From the NCBI RefSeq assembly GCF_004804315.1, contig NZ_SRXX01000002.1, positions 124,001-188,000 of the forward strand: 64,000 nucleotides of DNA, given 5' to 3'. Below, piece by piece: positions 9,305 to 17,143 of the stretch (position 1 is its first letter; each line of letters starts with the position of its first letter). The stretch is from Flagellimonas onchidii. GTDB lineage: Bacteria; Bacteroidota; Bacteroidia; Flavobacteriales; Flavobacteriaceae. A model generated the notes under the pieces. It saw nothing but the letters and a program-made list of their open reading frames with translations. It was not told the origin of the DNA and made no database searches. Both the position numbers and the translations under genes were made by a program.

Positions 9305-9946
9305 ATGTCAGGATTATTAGATTTATTAAACAGCCCAATGGGCAAACAACTGATTAGCGGTGTAGCTGGTCAAACTGGACAACCTGAAAACAAGACTGCG
9401 GATGTATTGAGCATGGCTATGCCTCTTCTAATGGGTGCCATGAAAAGAAACGCTTCTACATCAAGTGGAGCTGAGGGTTTGATGAATGCACTTTCTTCAA
9501 AACATGATGGCAGCATTTTAGATAACCTTGGTGGTCTGTTTGGCGGGGGTGTAGATCAAGGTGTCATGGATGATGGCGCAGGAATACTTGGTCATGTATT
9601 TGGGGCTAAACAACCCCAAGTGGAAAATGCCTTGAGCAACAAATCTGGAATAGATGCGGGAACCATTTCGCAAATTTTAAAGATAGCCGCTCCTATATTA
9701 TTGGGCTATTTGGGAAAACAGACCAGACAACAGAAAGTAAACAGCCCTGATGCCCTTGGTGGATTGTTGGGAGGACTAATGGGAGGTGGAAGCTCTGCCA
9801 GAAAACAACAATCCCTAATCGAGACCTTCTTGGACTCCGATGGAGACGGAAGTGTTGTAGATGATTTAGCTGGGATGGTGCTCAATAGTGGAGGACGCCA
9901 AAAAAGTGGTCTTGGCGGACTCCTAGGCGGACTTTTCGGAAAATAA
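9305..9946 (+). CDS. DUF937 (YidB-like) domain protein with a calcium-loop-like motif
   Basis: The 213-residue protein is rich in Gly, Leu and Met, with repeated GGLLGG/GGLFG stretches and the DUF937 pattern of short amphipathic helices (MAMPLLMGAMKRNA; IAAPILLGYLGK). No signal peptide is seen, so it is probably cytoplasmic. Residues 177-187 read DSDGDGSVVDD, close to an EF-hand or dockerin loop but lacking the usual acidic residue at loop position 12. The function of the family is not established. A strong terminator follows 24 bases after the stop. Confidence 0.85.
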   Translation: MSGLLDLLNSPMGKQLISGVAGQTGQPENKTADVLSMAMPLLMGAMKRNASTSSGAEGLMNALSSKHDGSILDNLGGLFGGGVDQGVMDDGAGILGHVFGAKQPQVENALSNKSGIDAGTISQILKIAAPILLGYLGKQTRQQKVNSPDALGGLLGGLMGGGSSARKQQSLIETFLDSDGDGSVVDDLAGMVLNSGGRQKSGLGGLLGGLFGK

Positions 9947-9970
9947 TAAGTCTCCTTAACGTTATTTAAC

Positions 9971-10002
9971 AAGCCATTTGAACTTATCAAATGGCTTTTT
10001 TT
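9971..10002 (+). terminator. Rho-independent terminator after the DUF937 gene
   Basis: AAGCCATTTG and CAAATGGCTT form a perfect 10-bp stem around the loop AACTTAT, followed by a run of T. It separates the DUF937 gene from the lipoprotein gene 14 bases later. Confidence 0.9.
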
Positions 10003-10015
10003 GTACTTTAAGGTT

Positions 10016-10474
10016 ATGAAAAAGAAAGTTTTACGTAACATATTGGCTTCAACGTTGGTTTTGGGACTACTGTATTCCTGTACCACGCAAAAGGAAGCTC
10101 TGGAGATATCTGCCGATGAAAAGGCAATATTTGACACCCAAGGTGAGGAAAGAGTTGAGATTAAGGATGAAGAAACGGAATATGAAATTATCATCATTGA
10201 CCCGGGTTTTTATACTTGGCTGCAAAGTATTGCTCGACCAGAAGGATACTATTCCCAAGATTTTTTAGAGAACAGAAACCAATTATTGGTGATCAATTGG
10301 AATCAACGGGTACTGCAGCCACAACGTTTCAATCCTAATTTATACCAACTTCAAATTGATTACAACCCTGCGATTGATTACGGATATGAGGTTAATTACA
10401 AGCTCTACAATTACTTTGTTTATTTCCAAAGAAAATATAATCAACGCTTGGGTCCTTTTACACCTCGTATTTAA
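10016..10474 (+). CDS. Conserved lipoprotein (DUF6146-like)
   Basis: From the ATG at 10016 the product has 152 residues. It opens with a basic, hydrophobic signal ending in the lipobox LYSC, so it should be lipid-anchored after cleavage before Cys. The frame could be read from a TTG 15 bases earlier, but that would spoil the signal peptide. The mature part is acidic (DEETEYEIIII), then rich in Tyr and Asn (YNPAIDYGYEVNYKLYNYF). I recall this kind of protein as DUF6146 in flavobacteria; the function is unknown. It precedes a DUF6787-like membrane protein. Confidence 0.8.
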   Translation: MKKKVLRNILASTLVLGLLYSCTTQKEALEISADEKAIFDTQGEERVEIKDEETEYEIIIIDPGFYTWLQSIARPEGYYSQDFLENRNQLLVINWNQRVLQPQRFNPNLYQLQIDYNPAIDYGYEVNYKLYNYFVYFQRKYNQRLGPFTPRI

Positions 10475-10479
10475 AGTGT

Positions 10480-10487
10480 TATTTTTG
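10480..10487 (+). promoter_or_regulatory. Candidate -7 element before the DUF6787-like gene
   Basis: TATTTTTG is an exact TAnnTTTG match 18 bases before the ATG. I do not see a TTG at the proper -33 distance. Confidence 0.35.
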
Positions 10488-10505
10488 CCATCGAATTTTT
10501 GATGG

Positions 10506-11021
10506 ATGAATAAAATAAGAATACGCTGGGATATAACTAAAAATTGGCAGTTTTTCTTTCCCGTTTTTGGTTCAATGTTGGTTTTGTTAACAGCCTATAT
10601 TATAGCTAGTCGGCTTTTGCATGTTTTTAGCTTAAACAGCAACATTCTTGAATGGACATTTATTATCGTGTTAGGAGGAGCATTGTATGTTCTGATGATT
10701 AAGTTTTTCATCTGGTGTTTTAAAAAGCTAGCGAACAAATGGCCTGTTGAACAACGTTGGGAAATGATTGCCATCTTCATTGTCTTTGCCATTACCGGAA
10801 GCATCTCGGGAAAATTGGCGGGTCCTTTGGCCGATTTGATAGGAATTCAAAAAGATTCTATAAGCGGATGGATTTACTGGCCTATCCGTGTACTACTAAT
10901 TTTTCCTATTTACCAAGTGCTTTTGGTTTTATTCGGCTGGTTGTTCGGACAGTTTCGTTTTTTCTGGAATTTTGAAAAAAAAATGCTTAAACGTATGGGG
11001 TTAGGCTTCCTGATACCATAA
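10506..11021 (+). CDS. Integral membrane protein (DUF6787-like)
   Basis: The 171-residue protein has about four membrane segments: one after residue 15, one near 48-70, one in IAIFIVFAITGSISG and one in ILIFPIYQVLLVLFGWLFG. It starts with the charged MNKIRIRWDITKNWQ and ends with EKKMLKRMGL. The conserved WPIRVLLIFPIYQ region resembles the flavobacterial DUF6787 family as I recall it. No enzymatic motif is seen. The stop codon overlaps the dyad that precedes the metal-uptake cluster. Confidence 0.75.
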   Translation: MNKIRIRWDITKNWQFFFPVFGSMLVLLTAYIIASRLLHVFSLNSNILEWTFIIVLGGALYVLMIKFFIWCFKKLANKWPVEQRWEMIAIFIVFAITGSISGKLAGPLADLIGIQKDSISGWIYWPIRVLLIFPIYQVLLVLFGWLFGQFRFFWNFEKKMLKRMGLGFLIP

Positions 11022-11044
11022 ATTATGTTTTTATTAACATAATT
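11021..11044. promoter_or_regulatory. Palindrome before the metal-uptake cluster, candidate repressor site
   Basis: AATTATGTT and AACATAATT form a perfect 9-bp inverted repeat around the 6-base spacer TTTATT. The ATGTT...AACAT halves resemble the outline of Zur-type boxes (known ones use a spacer one base longer). There is no T-run after it, so it is unlikely to be a plain terminator. It lies 18 bases before the TACCTTTG -7 element, in the place expected for an operator near -33. Confidence 0.5.
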
Positions 11045-11061
11045 CTTGGGGTCAAAAAATA

Positions 11062-11069
11062 TACCTTTG
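11062..11069 (+). promoter_or_regulatory. -7 element of a nearly leaderless transcript
   Basis: TACCTTTG matches TAnnTTTG. The first start codon is only seven bases further on, so the transcript should begin at or next to the ATG at 11077. The region that would hold the -33 element is adjacent to the dyad at 11021-11044. Confidence 0.5.
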
Positions 11070-11076
11070 CTTAGAT

Positions 11077-11376
11077 ATGCCCGAATGTAAGAAGGTCATA
11101 GGTTTTTTACTGTTCACCACCTTAATACTAGTTAAGGTATCGGCCTTTCATGTATATGTTCACCACGATTCGGAGACGGACGAAATTGAAAACTGTACCG
11201 TCTGCGATTTGGTAATGGAAAATCAGGGCTCCGAATTACAGTTCAGTACTCCGGTAGTGGAAATGGATACTCCAGAAGTCATCCAGGTTATTAAGGAAAT
11301 TGTCTCGGGCCAACAACTTAAAACCATCCGTTTTAACTTTTCACTTTTTTCTAGGCCTCCCCCTCACATAGCATAG
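11077..11376 (+). CDS. Small exported or membrane-anchored His/CxxC protein
   Basis: The 99-residue product has one N-terminal hydrophobic segment (GFLLFTTLILVKVSAF), then a His-rich stretch (HVYVHHDSE) and a CTVC pair in an acidic context, and a C-terminal half ending in RPPPHIA. The layout of membrane helix, histidines and CxxC suggests a metal ligand or metallochaperone outside the cytoplasm, like the proteobacterial DUF2946 type, although I cannot show homology. It lies 72 bases before the TonB receptor start. A second protein with the same design ends the cluster. Confidence 0.7.
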   Translation: MPECKKVIGFLLFTTLILVKVSAFHVYVHHDSETDEIENCTVCDLVMENQGSELQFSTPVVEMDTPEVIQVIKEIVSGQQLKTIRFNFSLFSRPPPHIA

Positions 11377-11448
11377 AACTTCTACCCCCACATCTTTTGT
11401 TTCTTTAGGAAACATACCTATCACACAAAATTATTTATTGAATTGAGA

Positions 11449-13845
11449 ATGAGAGCAATGCTTTTCATTATTCTTTTGAGCTTTATCCCATTTCAGGGAA
11501 AATCACAAGAATGCAACGATGTCCTTAAAGGACAGGTCACAGATTATCATAGCAAAATACCGTTGGAAAATGCTACCGTACTAATCGATCAACTTTCTGA
11601 GGTCAAAACCAATAAGAAAGGGGAATATATCTTTACTAGTATATGCCCAGGAACTTATCAGTTGGAAGTTTCCCACCCCGAATGTTCCACCATCTTTGTC
11701 GATATCAAGGTAGATGGGGTCACCCAATTCGACATCAAACTGGAACACCATTTAGAAGAACTGGATGAAGTCAACGTGGTTGGAGACGCGGTTAGATACA
11801 AAACCAATTCTGCACAAGAAGAAAAGCTTAAGCTGGCTACCCTTGAACAATACAGTGCAGGAAGCTTGGGAGATGCACTTAAGGAATTAGGAGGTGTATC
11901 ATCCCTTAACACAGGAGCTAATATAGTGAAACCTACCATCCATGGCTTAAATGGAAGTCGAGTATTAATTTTGAACGATGGTGTACGCATGCAGGACATG
12001 GAATGGGGTGATGAACACGCTCCGAATGTTGACATTAATGCTGCGGGTTCGGTTTCTATAATCAAAGGAGCGTCTGCGCTTCAATATAGTGGTGATGCCA
12101 TTGGTGGCGTCATTGTTATGGAACAAGCACGAGTTCCTGCCAAGGATACCCTATACGGTAAAACACTATTAAATGGAGTATCCAATGGTCGTGGCGGAAA
12201 TATTACATCTGAATTGACCAAAGCCTTTGATAATGGTTGGTTCATAAAAGGCCAAGGGTCTTTCAAACGATTGGGAGACCATGAGGCTGCAGATTATGTC
12301 CTTTCCAATACCGGAGTAAAAGAAATTGGTGCTTCCCTGCAATTTGGCAAACGACAATTTACTTGGGGATGGGATGCAAGATATTCGTATTTCAACACGG
12401 AAATAGCCATATTGAGAGCTTCCCATATAGGCAATGTGGATGATTTGATTAGAGCAATTAACAGTCTTCAACCCCAAACAATTCGGGAGTTTACTTATGA
12501 CCTTCAAAATCCTAAACAAAAAGTGACCCACCATTTGGGTAAAATCAACTTTTATAAAAGATTTGAAGGCTTGGGAAAATGGAATCTGCAATATGATTTT
12601 CAAAAGAACCATAGATTCGAATTTGATATCCGAAGAGGCGGCAGGAGCAATAGAGCCTCCGTGGACCTTGAACTGACCACACATACCATGACCACTGATT
12701 TTAAATGGGATGCCAATGAAACTTATCAGCTTCATGTGGGTCTGCTAGGAAGGTATCAAGAAAACTTTGCCAATCCAGATACAGGAGTACGCCGTCTGAT
12801 ACCTGATTATGATAAGCTTGACTTTGGTCTTTTCATCATCGGTGAATATCAAATCAATGATCAACTGCTATTAGAGGGTGGTATCCGTTACGATTTTACT
12901 CATATAGATGCAAAAAAATTCTACAGGACCTCACGTTGGTTAGAACGAGGGTATGATACCGAATTTCAAAATCTTATCATAAACGATTTAGGCACACAGT
13001 TACTCGTAAACCCTGTTTTCGATTACCACAATATATCGGCAACCTTAGGAAGCCACCTTGAATTTGACAATGGATCAAACCTAAAAGTCAACTATGCACT
13101 GTCACAACGTGCTCCAAATCCTTCTGAACTATTTAGTGATGGCTTGCACCACTCTGCTGCTCGGATTGAATTGGGAGACCTACGTTTCGATAGTGAAACA
13201 TCACATAAAATCACAGCATCTTTTGAGCAAGATTTCAATAACTGGGGATTTGCTTTCGAACCTTACTCCAATTGGGTCAATAATTTCATTTTGATTGAAC
13301 CAACCGATGTTGAGTTTAATAATAGAGGGGCCTTCCCCTTATGGGAATATAGACAAACAGATGCGAAATTGCTTGGTTTGGATATTACCATTTACTCAGA
13401 TTGGACGAAACAGTTTAGCACAGAGCACCGATTTTCATTGGTTAAGGGAAAAGATATAAGTAACAATTTGCCATTGATAAATATGCCTGCTGCTAATTTT
13501 AGAAACAAGGTTGCATTTACGCTTCCCGAATGGAAAAACTTTGAGGTGGCTTTGGAAAGCCAATATGTTTTGCGGCAGAATGAAGTTCCAGAAAACATAA
13601 TGGTCTTTTCTCCGGAACAGCAACAAGATGTTTTGCTGGAAATCAACACACCACCGGATGCCTATCATTTATTGGGTCTGACCTCAAAAATGGAATTTCC
13701 ATTTGGGAATGGCATGAAATTGACCACCTCGTTGGTGGCAAACAATATATTCAACACAAATTATAGGGATTACCTAAATCGTCAACGCCTTTTTACCGAT
13801 AATCTAGGGAGGAACTTTATTATACAATTAAAATTTAACTATTAA
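11449..13845 (+). CDS. TonB-dependent outer-membrane receptor, probably for a metal
   Basis: I take the ATG at 11449 as start, giving 798 residues; a TTG six bases earlier is less likely. A signal peptide is followed by a carboxypeptidase-regulatory-like beta domain (about residues 25-105: LKGQVTDYHSKIPLENATV), a plug domain (ELGGVSSLNTGANIVKPTIHGLNGSRVLILNDGVR shown only in part as LNGSRVLILNDGVR) and a beta-barrel that ends in a terminal aromatic-rich strand (FIIQLKFNY). The plug contains DMEWGDEHAPNVD and the barrel LFSDGLHHSAAR, which recall ZnuD-type zinc receptors. The lipoprotein gene follows 11 bases later, so they are co-transcribed. Zinc is my first guess and copper the alternative. 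Confidence 0.88.
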   Translation: MRAMLFIILLSFIPFQGKSQECNDVLKGQVTDYHSKIPLENATVLIDQLSEVKTNKKGEYIFTSICPGTYQLEVSHPECSTIFVDIKVDGVTQFDIKLEHHLEELDEVNVVGDAVRYKTNSAQEEKLKLATLEQYSAGSLGDALKELGGVSSLNTGANIVKPTIHGLNGSRVLILNDGVRMQDMEWGDEHAPNVDINAAGSVSIIKGASALQYSGDAIGGVIVMEQARVPAKDTLYGKTLLNGVSNGRGGNITSELTKAFDNGWFIKGQGSFKRLGDHEAADYVLSNTGVKEIGASLQFGKRQFTWGWDARYSYFNTEIAILRASHIGNVDDLIRAINSLQPQTIREFTYDLQNPKQKVTHHLGKINFYKRFEGLGKWNLQYDFQKNHRFEFDIRRGGRSNRASVDLELTTHTMTTDFKWDANETYQLHVGLLGRYQENFANPDTGVRRLIPDYDKLDFGLFIIGEYQINDQLLLEGGIRYDFTHIDAKKFYRTSRWLERGYDTEFQNLIINDLGTQLLVNPVFDYHNISATLGSHLEFDNGSNLKVNYALSQRAPNPSELFSDGLHHSAARIELGDLRFDSETSHKITASFEQDFNNWGFAFEPYSNWVNNFILIEPTDVEFNNRGAFPLWEYRQTDAKLLGLDITIYSDWTKQFSTEHRFSLVKGKDISNNLPLINMPAANFRNKVAFTLPEWKNFEVALESQYVLRQNEVPENIMVFSPEQQQDVLLEINTPPDAYHLLGLTSKMEFPFGNGMKLTTSLVANNIFNTNYRDYLNRQRLFTDNLGRNFIIQLKFNY

Positions 13846-13856
13846 ACCTTTATGTT

Positions 13857-14447
13857 ATGAAAACAATTAAATTCTTATCATTAGCCCTAATTGCCGGACA
13901 ACTATTTGTCTCATGCTCAAATGATGACAATGATCCGGAAGAAGTAAACGAAGAAGAGACCATCACCACAATGACGGTGACACTTACGCCAACTGCTGGA
14001 ACAACGGTTACCTTAACTTCTAGAGATTTAGACGGTGATGGACCCAATGCCCCGGAAATCAATGTTTCTGGTAATCTTGCCGCCAATACCACCTACAATG
14101 GAATGGTAGCACTTTTGAACGAAACCGAAACACCCGCAGAGGATGTCAACGAAGAAATCGAGGGTGAGGCAGCCGAACATCAGTTCTTTTTTGCAGTTGG
14201 AGGAGGTTTAAATGCCTCTACGGCATATGCTGATGAAGAATCAGACTATGTATCTGCAGAGACAGGAACGAATTTTACAACCAACAATCCGGTTGGAATA
14301 AAGTTCACATTGACCACCACGGATGCCAGCACAGGAACCTTGGCGGTCACCTTGCGTCACGAGCCTAAAAAACCAAATGATGGTACACTTGTCGATGCTG
14401 GTGGAGAAACGGACATCACCCAAACTTTTTCTTTAACTATAGAATAA
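13857..14447 (+). CDS. Acidic lipoprotein coupled to the TonB receptor
   Basis: The 196-residue product has a signal peptide ending in the lipobox FVSC, then an Asp/Glu-rich linker (SNDDNDPEEVNEEE). The mature part looks beta-rich, with conserved-looking EGEAAEHQFFFAVGG and LRHEPKKPNDG motifs; the His, Glu and Asp residues there are plausible metal ligands. It probably sits on the outer membrane and hands the ligand to, or receives it from, the TonB receptor whose gene ends 11 bases upstream. I recall similar lipoproteins beside such receptors in Bacteroidota, but no named function. Confidence 0.78.
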   Translation: MKTIKFLSLALIAGQLFVSCSNDDNDPEEVNEEETITTMTVTLTPTAGTTVTLTSRDLDGDGPNAPEINVSGNLAANTTYNGMVALLNETETPAEDVNEEIEGEAAEHQFFFAVGGGLNASTAYADEESDYVSAETGTNFTTNNPVGIKFTLTTTDASTGTLAVTLRHEPKKPNDGTLVDAGGETDITQTFSLTIE

Positions 14448-14491
14448 GACGGTTCTTTTATAAGAAAACTTGTGATTTAATTTAAAAGGAA

Positions 14492-14857
14492 GTGAAAACA
14501 CAAAAGCGACATATCTGGTTCAGTACCATCCTGATTTCGGTATTGTTGTTTCAATGGAGCTTTAATTTTCATCATGTATTCACCTCCCATTCTTTTCATT
14601 CCCAAGATAAGGTTGATAATAGTCATGAGGCGGTTTTTGGTTCAGACTTTGACTGTGAGCTATGTGCTAAACTCAATACTAAGCCAGCTTCTTTGTTTTT
14701 TGCACCAAAAATCGCCTTTACATTTACCTTAGGTGATTTGCCAACCTTTTGGGAAGACCATAGCGTATTTACATCGCTTCAAGGTCTAAACCCAAAACGA
14801 GGACCTCCCGCATTTAGCAGTTTTCTTTATGCCTTTTTATCTTTTGAAATCAAATAG
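14492..14857 (+). CDS. Small exported His/CxxC protein, partner of the metal-uptake cluster
   Basis: The start is a GTG preceded by AAAAGGA. The 121-residue product has an N-terminal membrane segment (FSTILISVLLFQWSF), a cluster of histidines (FHHVFTSHSFHSQ) and a CELC pair, which repeats the order found in the 99-residue protein at the head of the cluster. The C-terminal half has GLNPKRGPP. The two proteins may be distant paralogues. Its last 31 bases overlap the 3' end of the convergent minus-strand gene. Confidence 0.7.
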   Translation: MKTQKRHIWFSTILISVLLFQWSFNFHHVFTSHSFHSQDKVDNSHEAVFGSDFDCELCAKLNTKPASLFFAPKIAFTFTLGDLPTFWEDHSVFTSLQGLNPKRGPPAFSSFLYAFLSFEIK

Positions 14858-15111
14858 GTGTATATCCACATCAAAGTGAACGAAGGTATAATGTCTAAAC
14901 CAGGAACAAGCTCTTCAACGAACGTCACAACTCCAGCAACTTGACCAATTTTACCCCTGTACATTCGGGTCATCAACCATCCAGCAGCTGGGGCCCAGAT
15001 TACATCGGAGAACTCCCCTATCCCAGGAATAGCAAAGGAAAGCATTCCAATACCATCAAACAGCAATCCTAAAAGTAGGTGTCTATACTTTGGGTCTTTT
15101 TCTTGTGCCAT
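14827..15111 (-). CDS. Small conserved membrane protein
   Basis: The 94-residue protein begins with a charged MAQEKDPKYRH and has two or three hydrophobic segments (LLLGLLFDGIGMLSFAIPG; FSDVIWAPAAGWLMTRMY; FTLMWIYTYLI). The middle contains EELVPGLDIIPSFT, a motif found in small Bacteroidota proteins of unknown role. Its coding end overlaps the convergent His/CxxC gene by 31 bases. No function can be assigned. Confidence 0.75.
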   Translation of the reverse strand: MAQEKDPKYRHLLLGLLFDGIGMLSFAIPGIGEFSDVIWAPAAGWLMTRMYRGKIGQVAGVVTFVEELVPGLDIIPSFTLMWIYTYLISKDKKA

Positions 15112-15151
15112 TGATGAAAAATAGGAAATCGAATTGAGATGAAAAAATCGA

Positions 15152-15751
15152 TTAAGATAAATCGGAACTTATCAGCTTCAAAAATTCATTGCGGGTTTCA
15201 ATTTTTTCAAATTGCCCCCTAAAACCAGAAGTAGTAGTTACCGAGTTTTGCTTTTGCACCCCACGCATCATCATACACATATGTGAGGCTTCAATAACAA
15301 CAGCTACCCCTTGAGGTTTTAAAGTGTCATTGATACATTCTAGAATATCGTGCGTCAAACGCTCTTGCACCTGTAACCTACGCGCAAAAACATCAACGAT
15401 TCGAGGAATTTTACTCAATCCCACGATATATCCATTGGGAATATAGGCGATATGAGCCTTGCCAAAAAAGGGCAACATATGATGCTCGCAAAGCGAGTAC
15501 ACCTCAATGTCCTTAATAATAACCATGTCGTCATAATCCTCTTTGAACATGGCTCCTTTAAGGATTTCTTCTGCATTTTGTTTATACCCTTGGGTAAGGA
15601 ACAGCATGGCTTTAGCGGCTCGTTCTGGGGTTTTTAGCAGCCCATCACGATTGACATCCTCCCCTATTTCATCAATAATTCTGGAAAATCGGTCCTTTAC
15701 CTCGTTCGTGACCTCAATGTTATATTCTTCTAAGTTTTTATATGGCGCCAT
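15152..15751 (-). CDS. folE: GTP cyclohydrolase I
   Basis: The 199-residue enzyme shows the zinc-binding site in [18 protein letters not shown] (Cys and His ligands), the second Cys in [11 protein letters not shown], and [20 protein letters not shown]. It converts GTP to dihydroneopterin triphosphate, the first step of folate and pterin synthesis, as a homodecamer. msrA ends two bases upstream of its ATG, so both are read from one message. The length is close to other bacterial FolE proteins. Confidence 0.97.
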   Translation of the reverse strand: MAPYKNLEEYNIEVTNEVKDRFSRIIDEIGEDVNRDGLLKTPERAAKAMLFLTQGYKQNAEEILKGAMFKEDYDDMVIIKDIEVYSLCEHHMLPFFGKAHIAYIPNGYIVGLSKIPRIVDVFARRLQVQERLTHDILECINDTLKPQGVAVVIEASHMCMMMRGVQKQNSVTTTSGFRGQFEKIETRNEFLKLISSDLS

Positions 15752-15753
15752 GG

Positions 15754-16314
15754 TTATTTTACAGTGTTTAGCTTATTTGAAAAATGCTGGTTTAGCTTTT
15801 TGATCTTAGGATCAATGATAAACTGACAATACGGTTGTGATTTATGATCGTTATAATAATTCTGGTGCTCCTGTTCAGCCAAGTAAAATGGTTGTTCTTC
15901 GGTTACAGCGGTTACAATTGGTGCTCCAAAAATCCTTTCTTTTTCCAAAAGCGCGATAAACTCCTCAGCCTGCTCCTTTTGTGCCGGTGTTGTGTAGAAA
16001 ATTTCGCTGCGGTATTGCGTTCCAACATCATTTCCCTGACGATTTAGGGTCGTAGGGTCATGTGTAGCGAAGAATACTTCGAGTAACTCTGTATAGGAAA
16101 CCTGTTCAGGGTCAAACAATATACTGATGGCTTCCGCATGCCCAGTCCTCCCCGTACAAATTTCACGATATGCGGGATTTTTAATTTGACCTCCTGTATA
16201 ACCTGATTTTACCTCGTGAACACCTTGGAGGCGTTGAAAAACGGCTTCTGTACACCAAAAACATCCGCCTGCAAAAATGGCCGTTTCCAAATGCGTATTG
16301 TCTTGCTTATCCAT
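15754..16314 (-). CDS. msrA: Peptide-methionine (S)-S-oxide reductase
   Basis: The 186-residue protein has the MsrA signature [11 protein letters not shown] at residues 16-26, with the catalytic Cys first in the pair, then GYTGG and the conserved [19 protein letters not shown] (given here within the limit). It reduces the S epimer of methionine sulfoxide in proteins. No MsrB domain is fused and the usual third Cys is absent from the C-terminus, so recycling may differ from E. coli. folE follows by two bases. A promoter with both elements lies directly upstream. Confidence 0.95.
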   Translation of the reverse strand: MDKQDNTHLETAIFAGGCFWCTEAVFQRLQGVHEVKSGYTGGQIKNPAYREICTGRTGHAEAISILFDPEQVSYTELLEVFFATHDPTTLNRQGNDVGTQYRSEIFYTTPAQKEQAEEFIALLEKERIFGAPIVTAVTEEQPFYLAEQEHQNYYNDHKSQPYCQFIIDPKIKKLNQHFSNKLNTVK

Positions 16315-16322
16315 TTATCATT

Positions 16323-16353
16323 GAAAAGTAAACTAAAGATGTTGATTCTACAA
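16323..16353 (-). promoter_or_regulatory. Promoter for msrA-folE
   Basis: On the minus strand TTG (16351-16353) is followed after 20 bases by TACTTTTC (16323-16330), one base off TAnnTTTG. The -7 element ends eight bases before the msrA ATG. Confidence 0.45.
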
Positions 16354-16423
16354 CCTTTAGTTTTTGTTAAACCCTTTTAAAAGTCGTAATGAGGCTTAAA
16401 ACCTTTATTTATAATCCCGATTT

Positions 16424-16453
16424 TTGTGCGCTGAATTCTTATCCTTACTTTCA
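16424..16453 (+). promoter_or_regulatory. Candidate promoter for the LolD-like gene
   Basis: TTG (16424-16426) is followed after 19 bases by TACTTTCA (16446-16453), a near match to TAnnTTTG. The start codon at 16472 is 18 bases further on. Confidence 0.4.
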
Positions 16454-16471
16454 CACCATAAAGCTAAATCG

Positions 16472-17134
16472 ATGATCAAGGCGGCAAATATCCAAAAAAG
16501 TTACGGACAACTGCAAGTGCTCAAAGGAGTTGACCTAGAAATACAGAAAGAGGAGGTTATTTCCATCGTAGGAGCTTCAGGAGCTGGAAAAACAACCCTA
16601 TTGCAAATTCTGGGCACTTTGGATTCCCCTTCCAATCCAATGGATTGTTCCTTGAACGTAAATGGTATTGATGTGCTGCAACTCAAAGACAAGCCATTAG
16701 CTCGATTTAGAAACGAACATATCGGGTTCATTTTTCAGTTTCACCAATTATTGCCAGAGTTTACCGCCTTGGAAAATGTATGTATACCCGCATTCATAAA
16801 AAAGACTCAAAAAGCCGAAGCGGAGAAAAGAGCAAAGGAATTATTGGACTTTTTAGGATTAAAAAATCGGTATGATCATAAACCCAATGCGCTTTCGGGT
16901 GGAGAGCAGCAGCGGGTTGCCGTTGCACGTTCTTTGATCAATAATCCCTCTGTAATCTTGGCTGATGAGCCCAGTGGCAACTTGGACTCCGAGAGTGCAG
17001 ATAATCTTCATAAACTATTCTTCCAGTTACGTGATGAGTTTGGACAAACCTTTGTACTGGTAACCCACAATACTGAGTTGGCGAACATGGCCGACCGTAA
17101 GTTGACCATGGTAGACGGACAAATAGTATCCTAA
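16472..17134 (+). CDS. ABC transporter ATP-binding protein (LolD-like)
   Basis: The chosen ATG gives 220 residues starting [12 protein letters not shown]; an upstream in-frame start would add 16 residues unrelated to the fold. Motifs: Walker [11 protein letters not shown]-loop [18 protein letters not shown], signature [15 protein letters not shown], Walker [15 protein letters not shown]-loop VTHN. This is the MacB/LolD subgroup, which drives lipoprotein release to the outer membrane or other envelope export. The membrane subunits are not adjacent. The next gene starts 9 bases later. Confidence 0.9.
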   Translation: MIKAANIQKSYGQLQVLKGVDLEIQKEEVISIVGASGAGKTTLLQILGTLDSPSNPMDCSLNVNGIDVLQLKDKPLARFRNEHIGFIFQFHQLLPEFTALENVCIPAFIKKTQKAEAEKRAKELLDFLGLKNRYDHKPNALSGGEQQRVAVARSLINNPSVILADEPSGNLDSESADNLHKLFFQLRDEFGQTFVLVTHNTELANMADRKLTMVDGQIVS

Positions 17135-17143
17135 TTCTTTGAT

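Noticed and set aside
9706..10197. 163-codon minus-strand frame over the DUF937 and lipoprotein genes
   Set aside because: It spans a strong terminator and two real genes and has Pro/Ser-rich shadow composition.
12169..12735. 188-codon minus-strand frame inside the TonB receptor
   Set aside because: Antisense shadow of a clear receptor gene with no recognisable motif.
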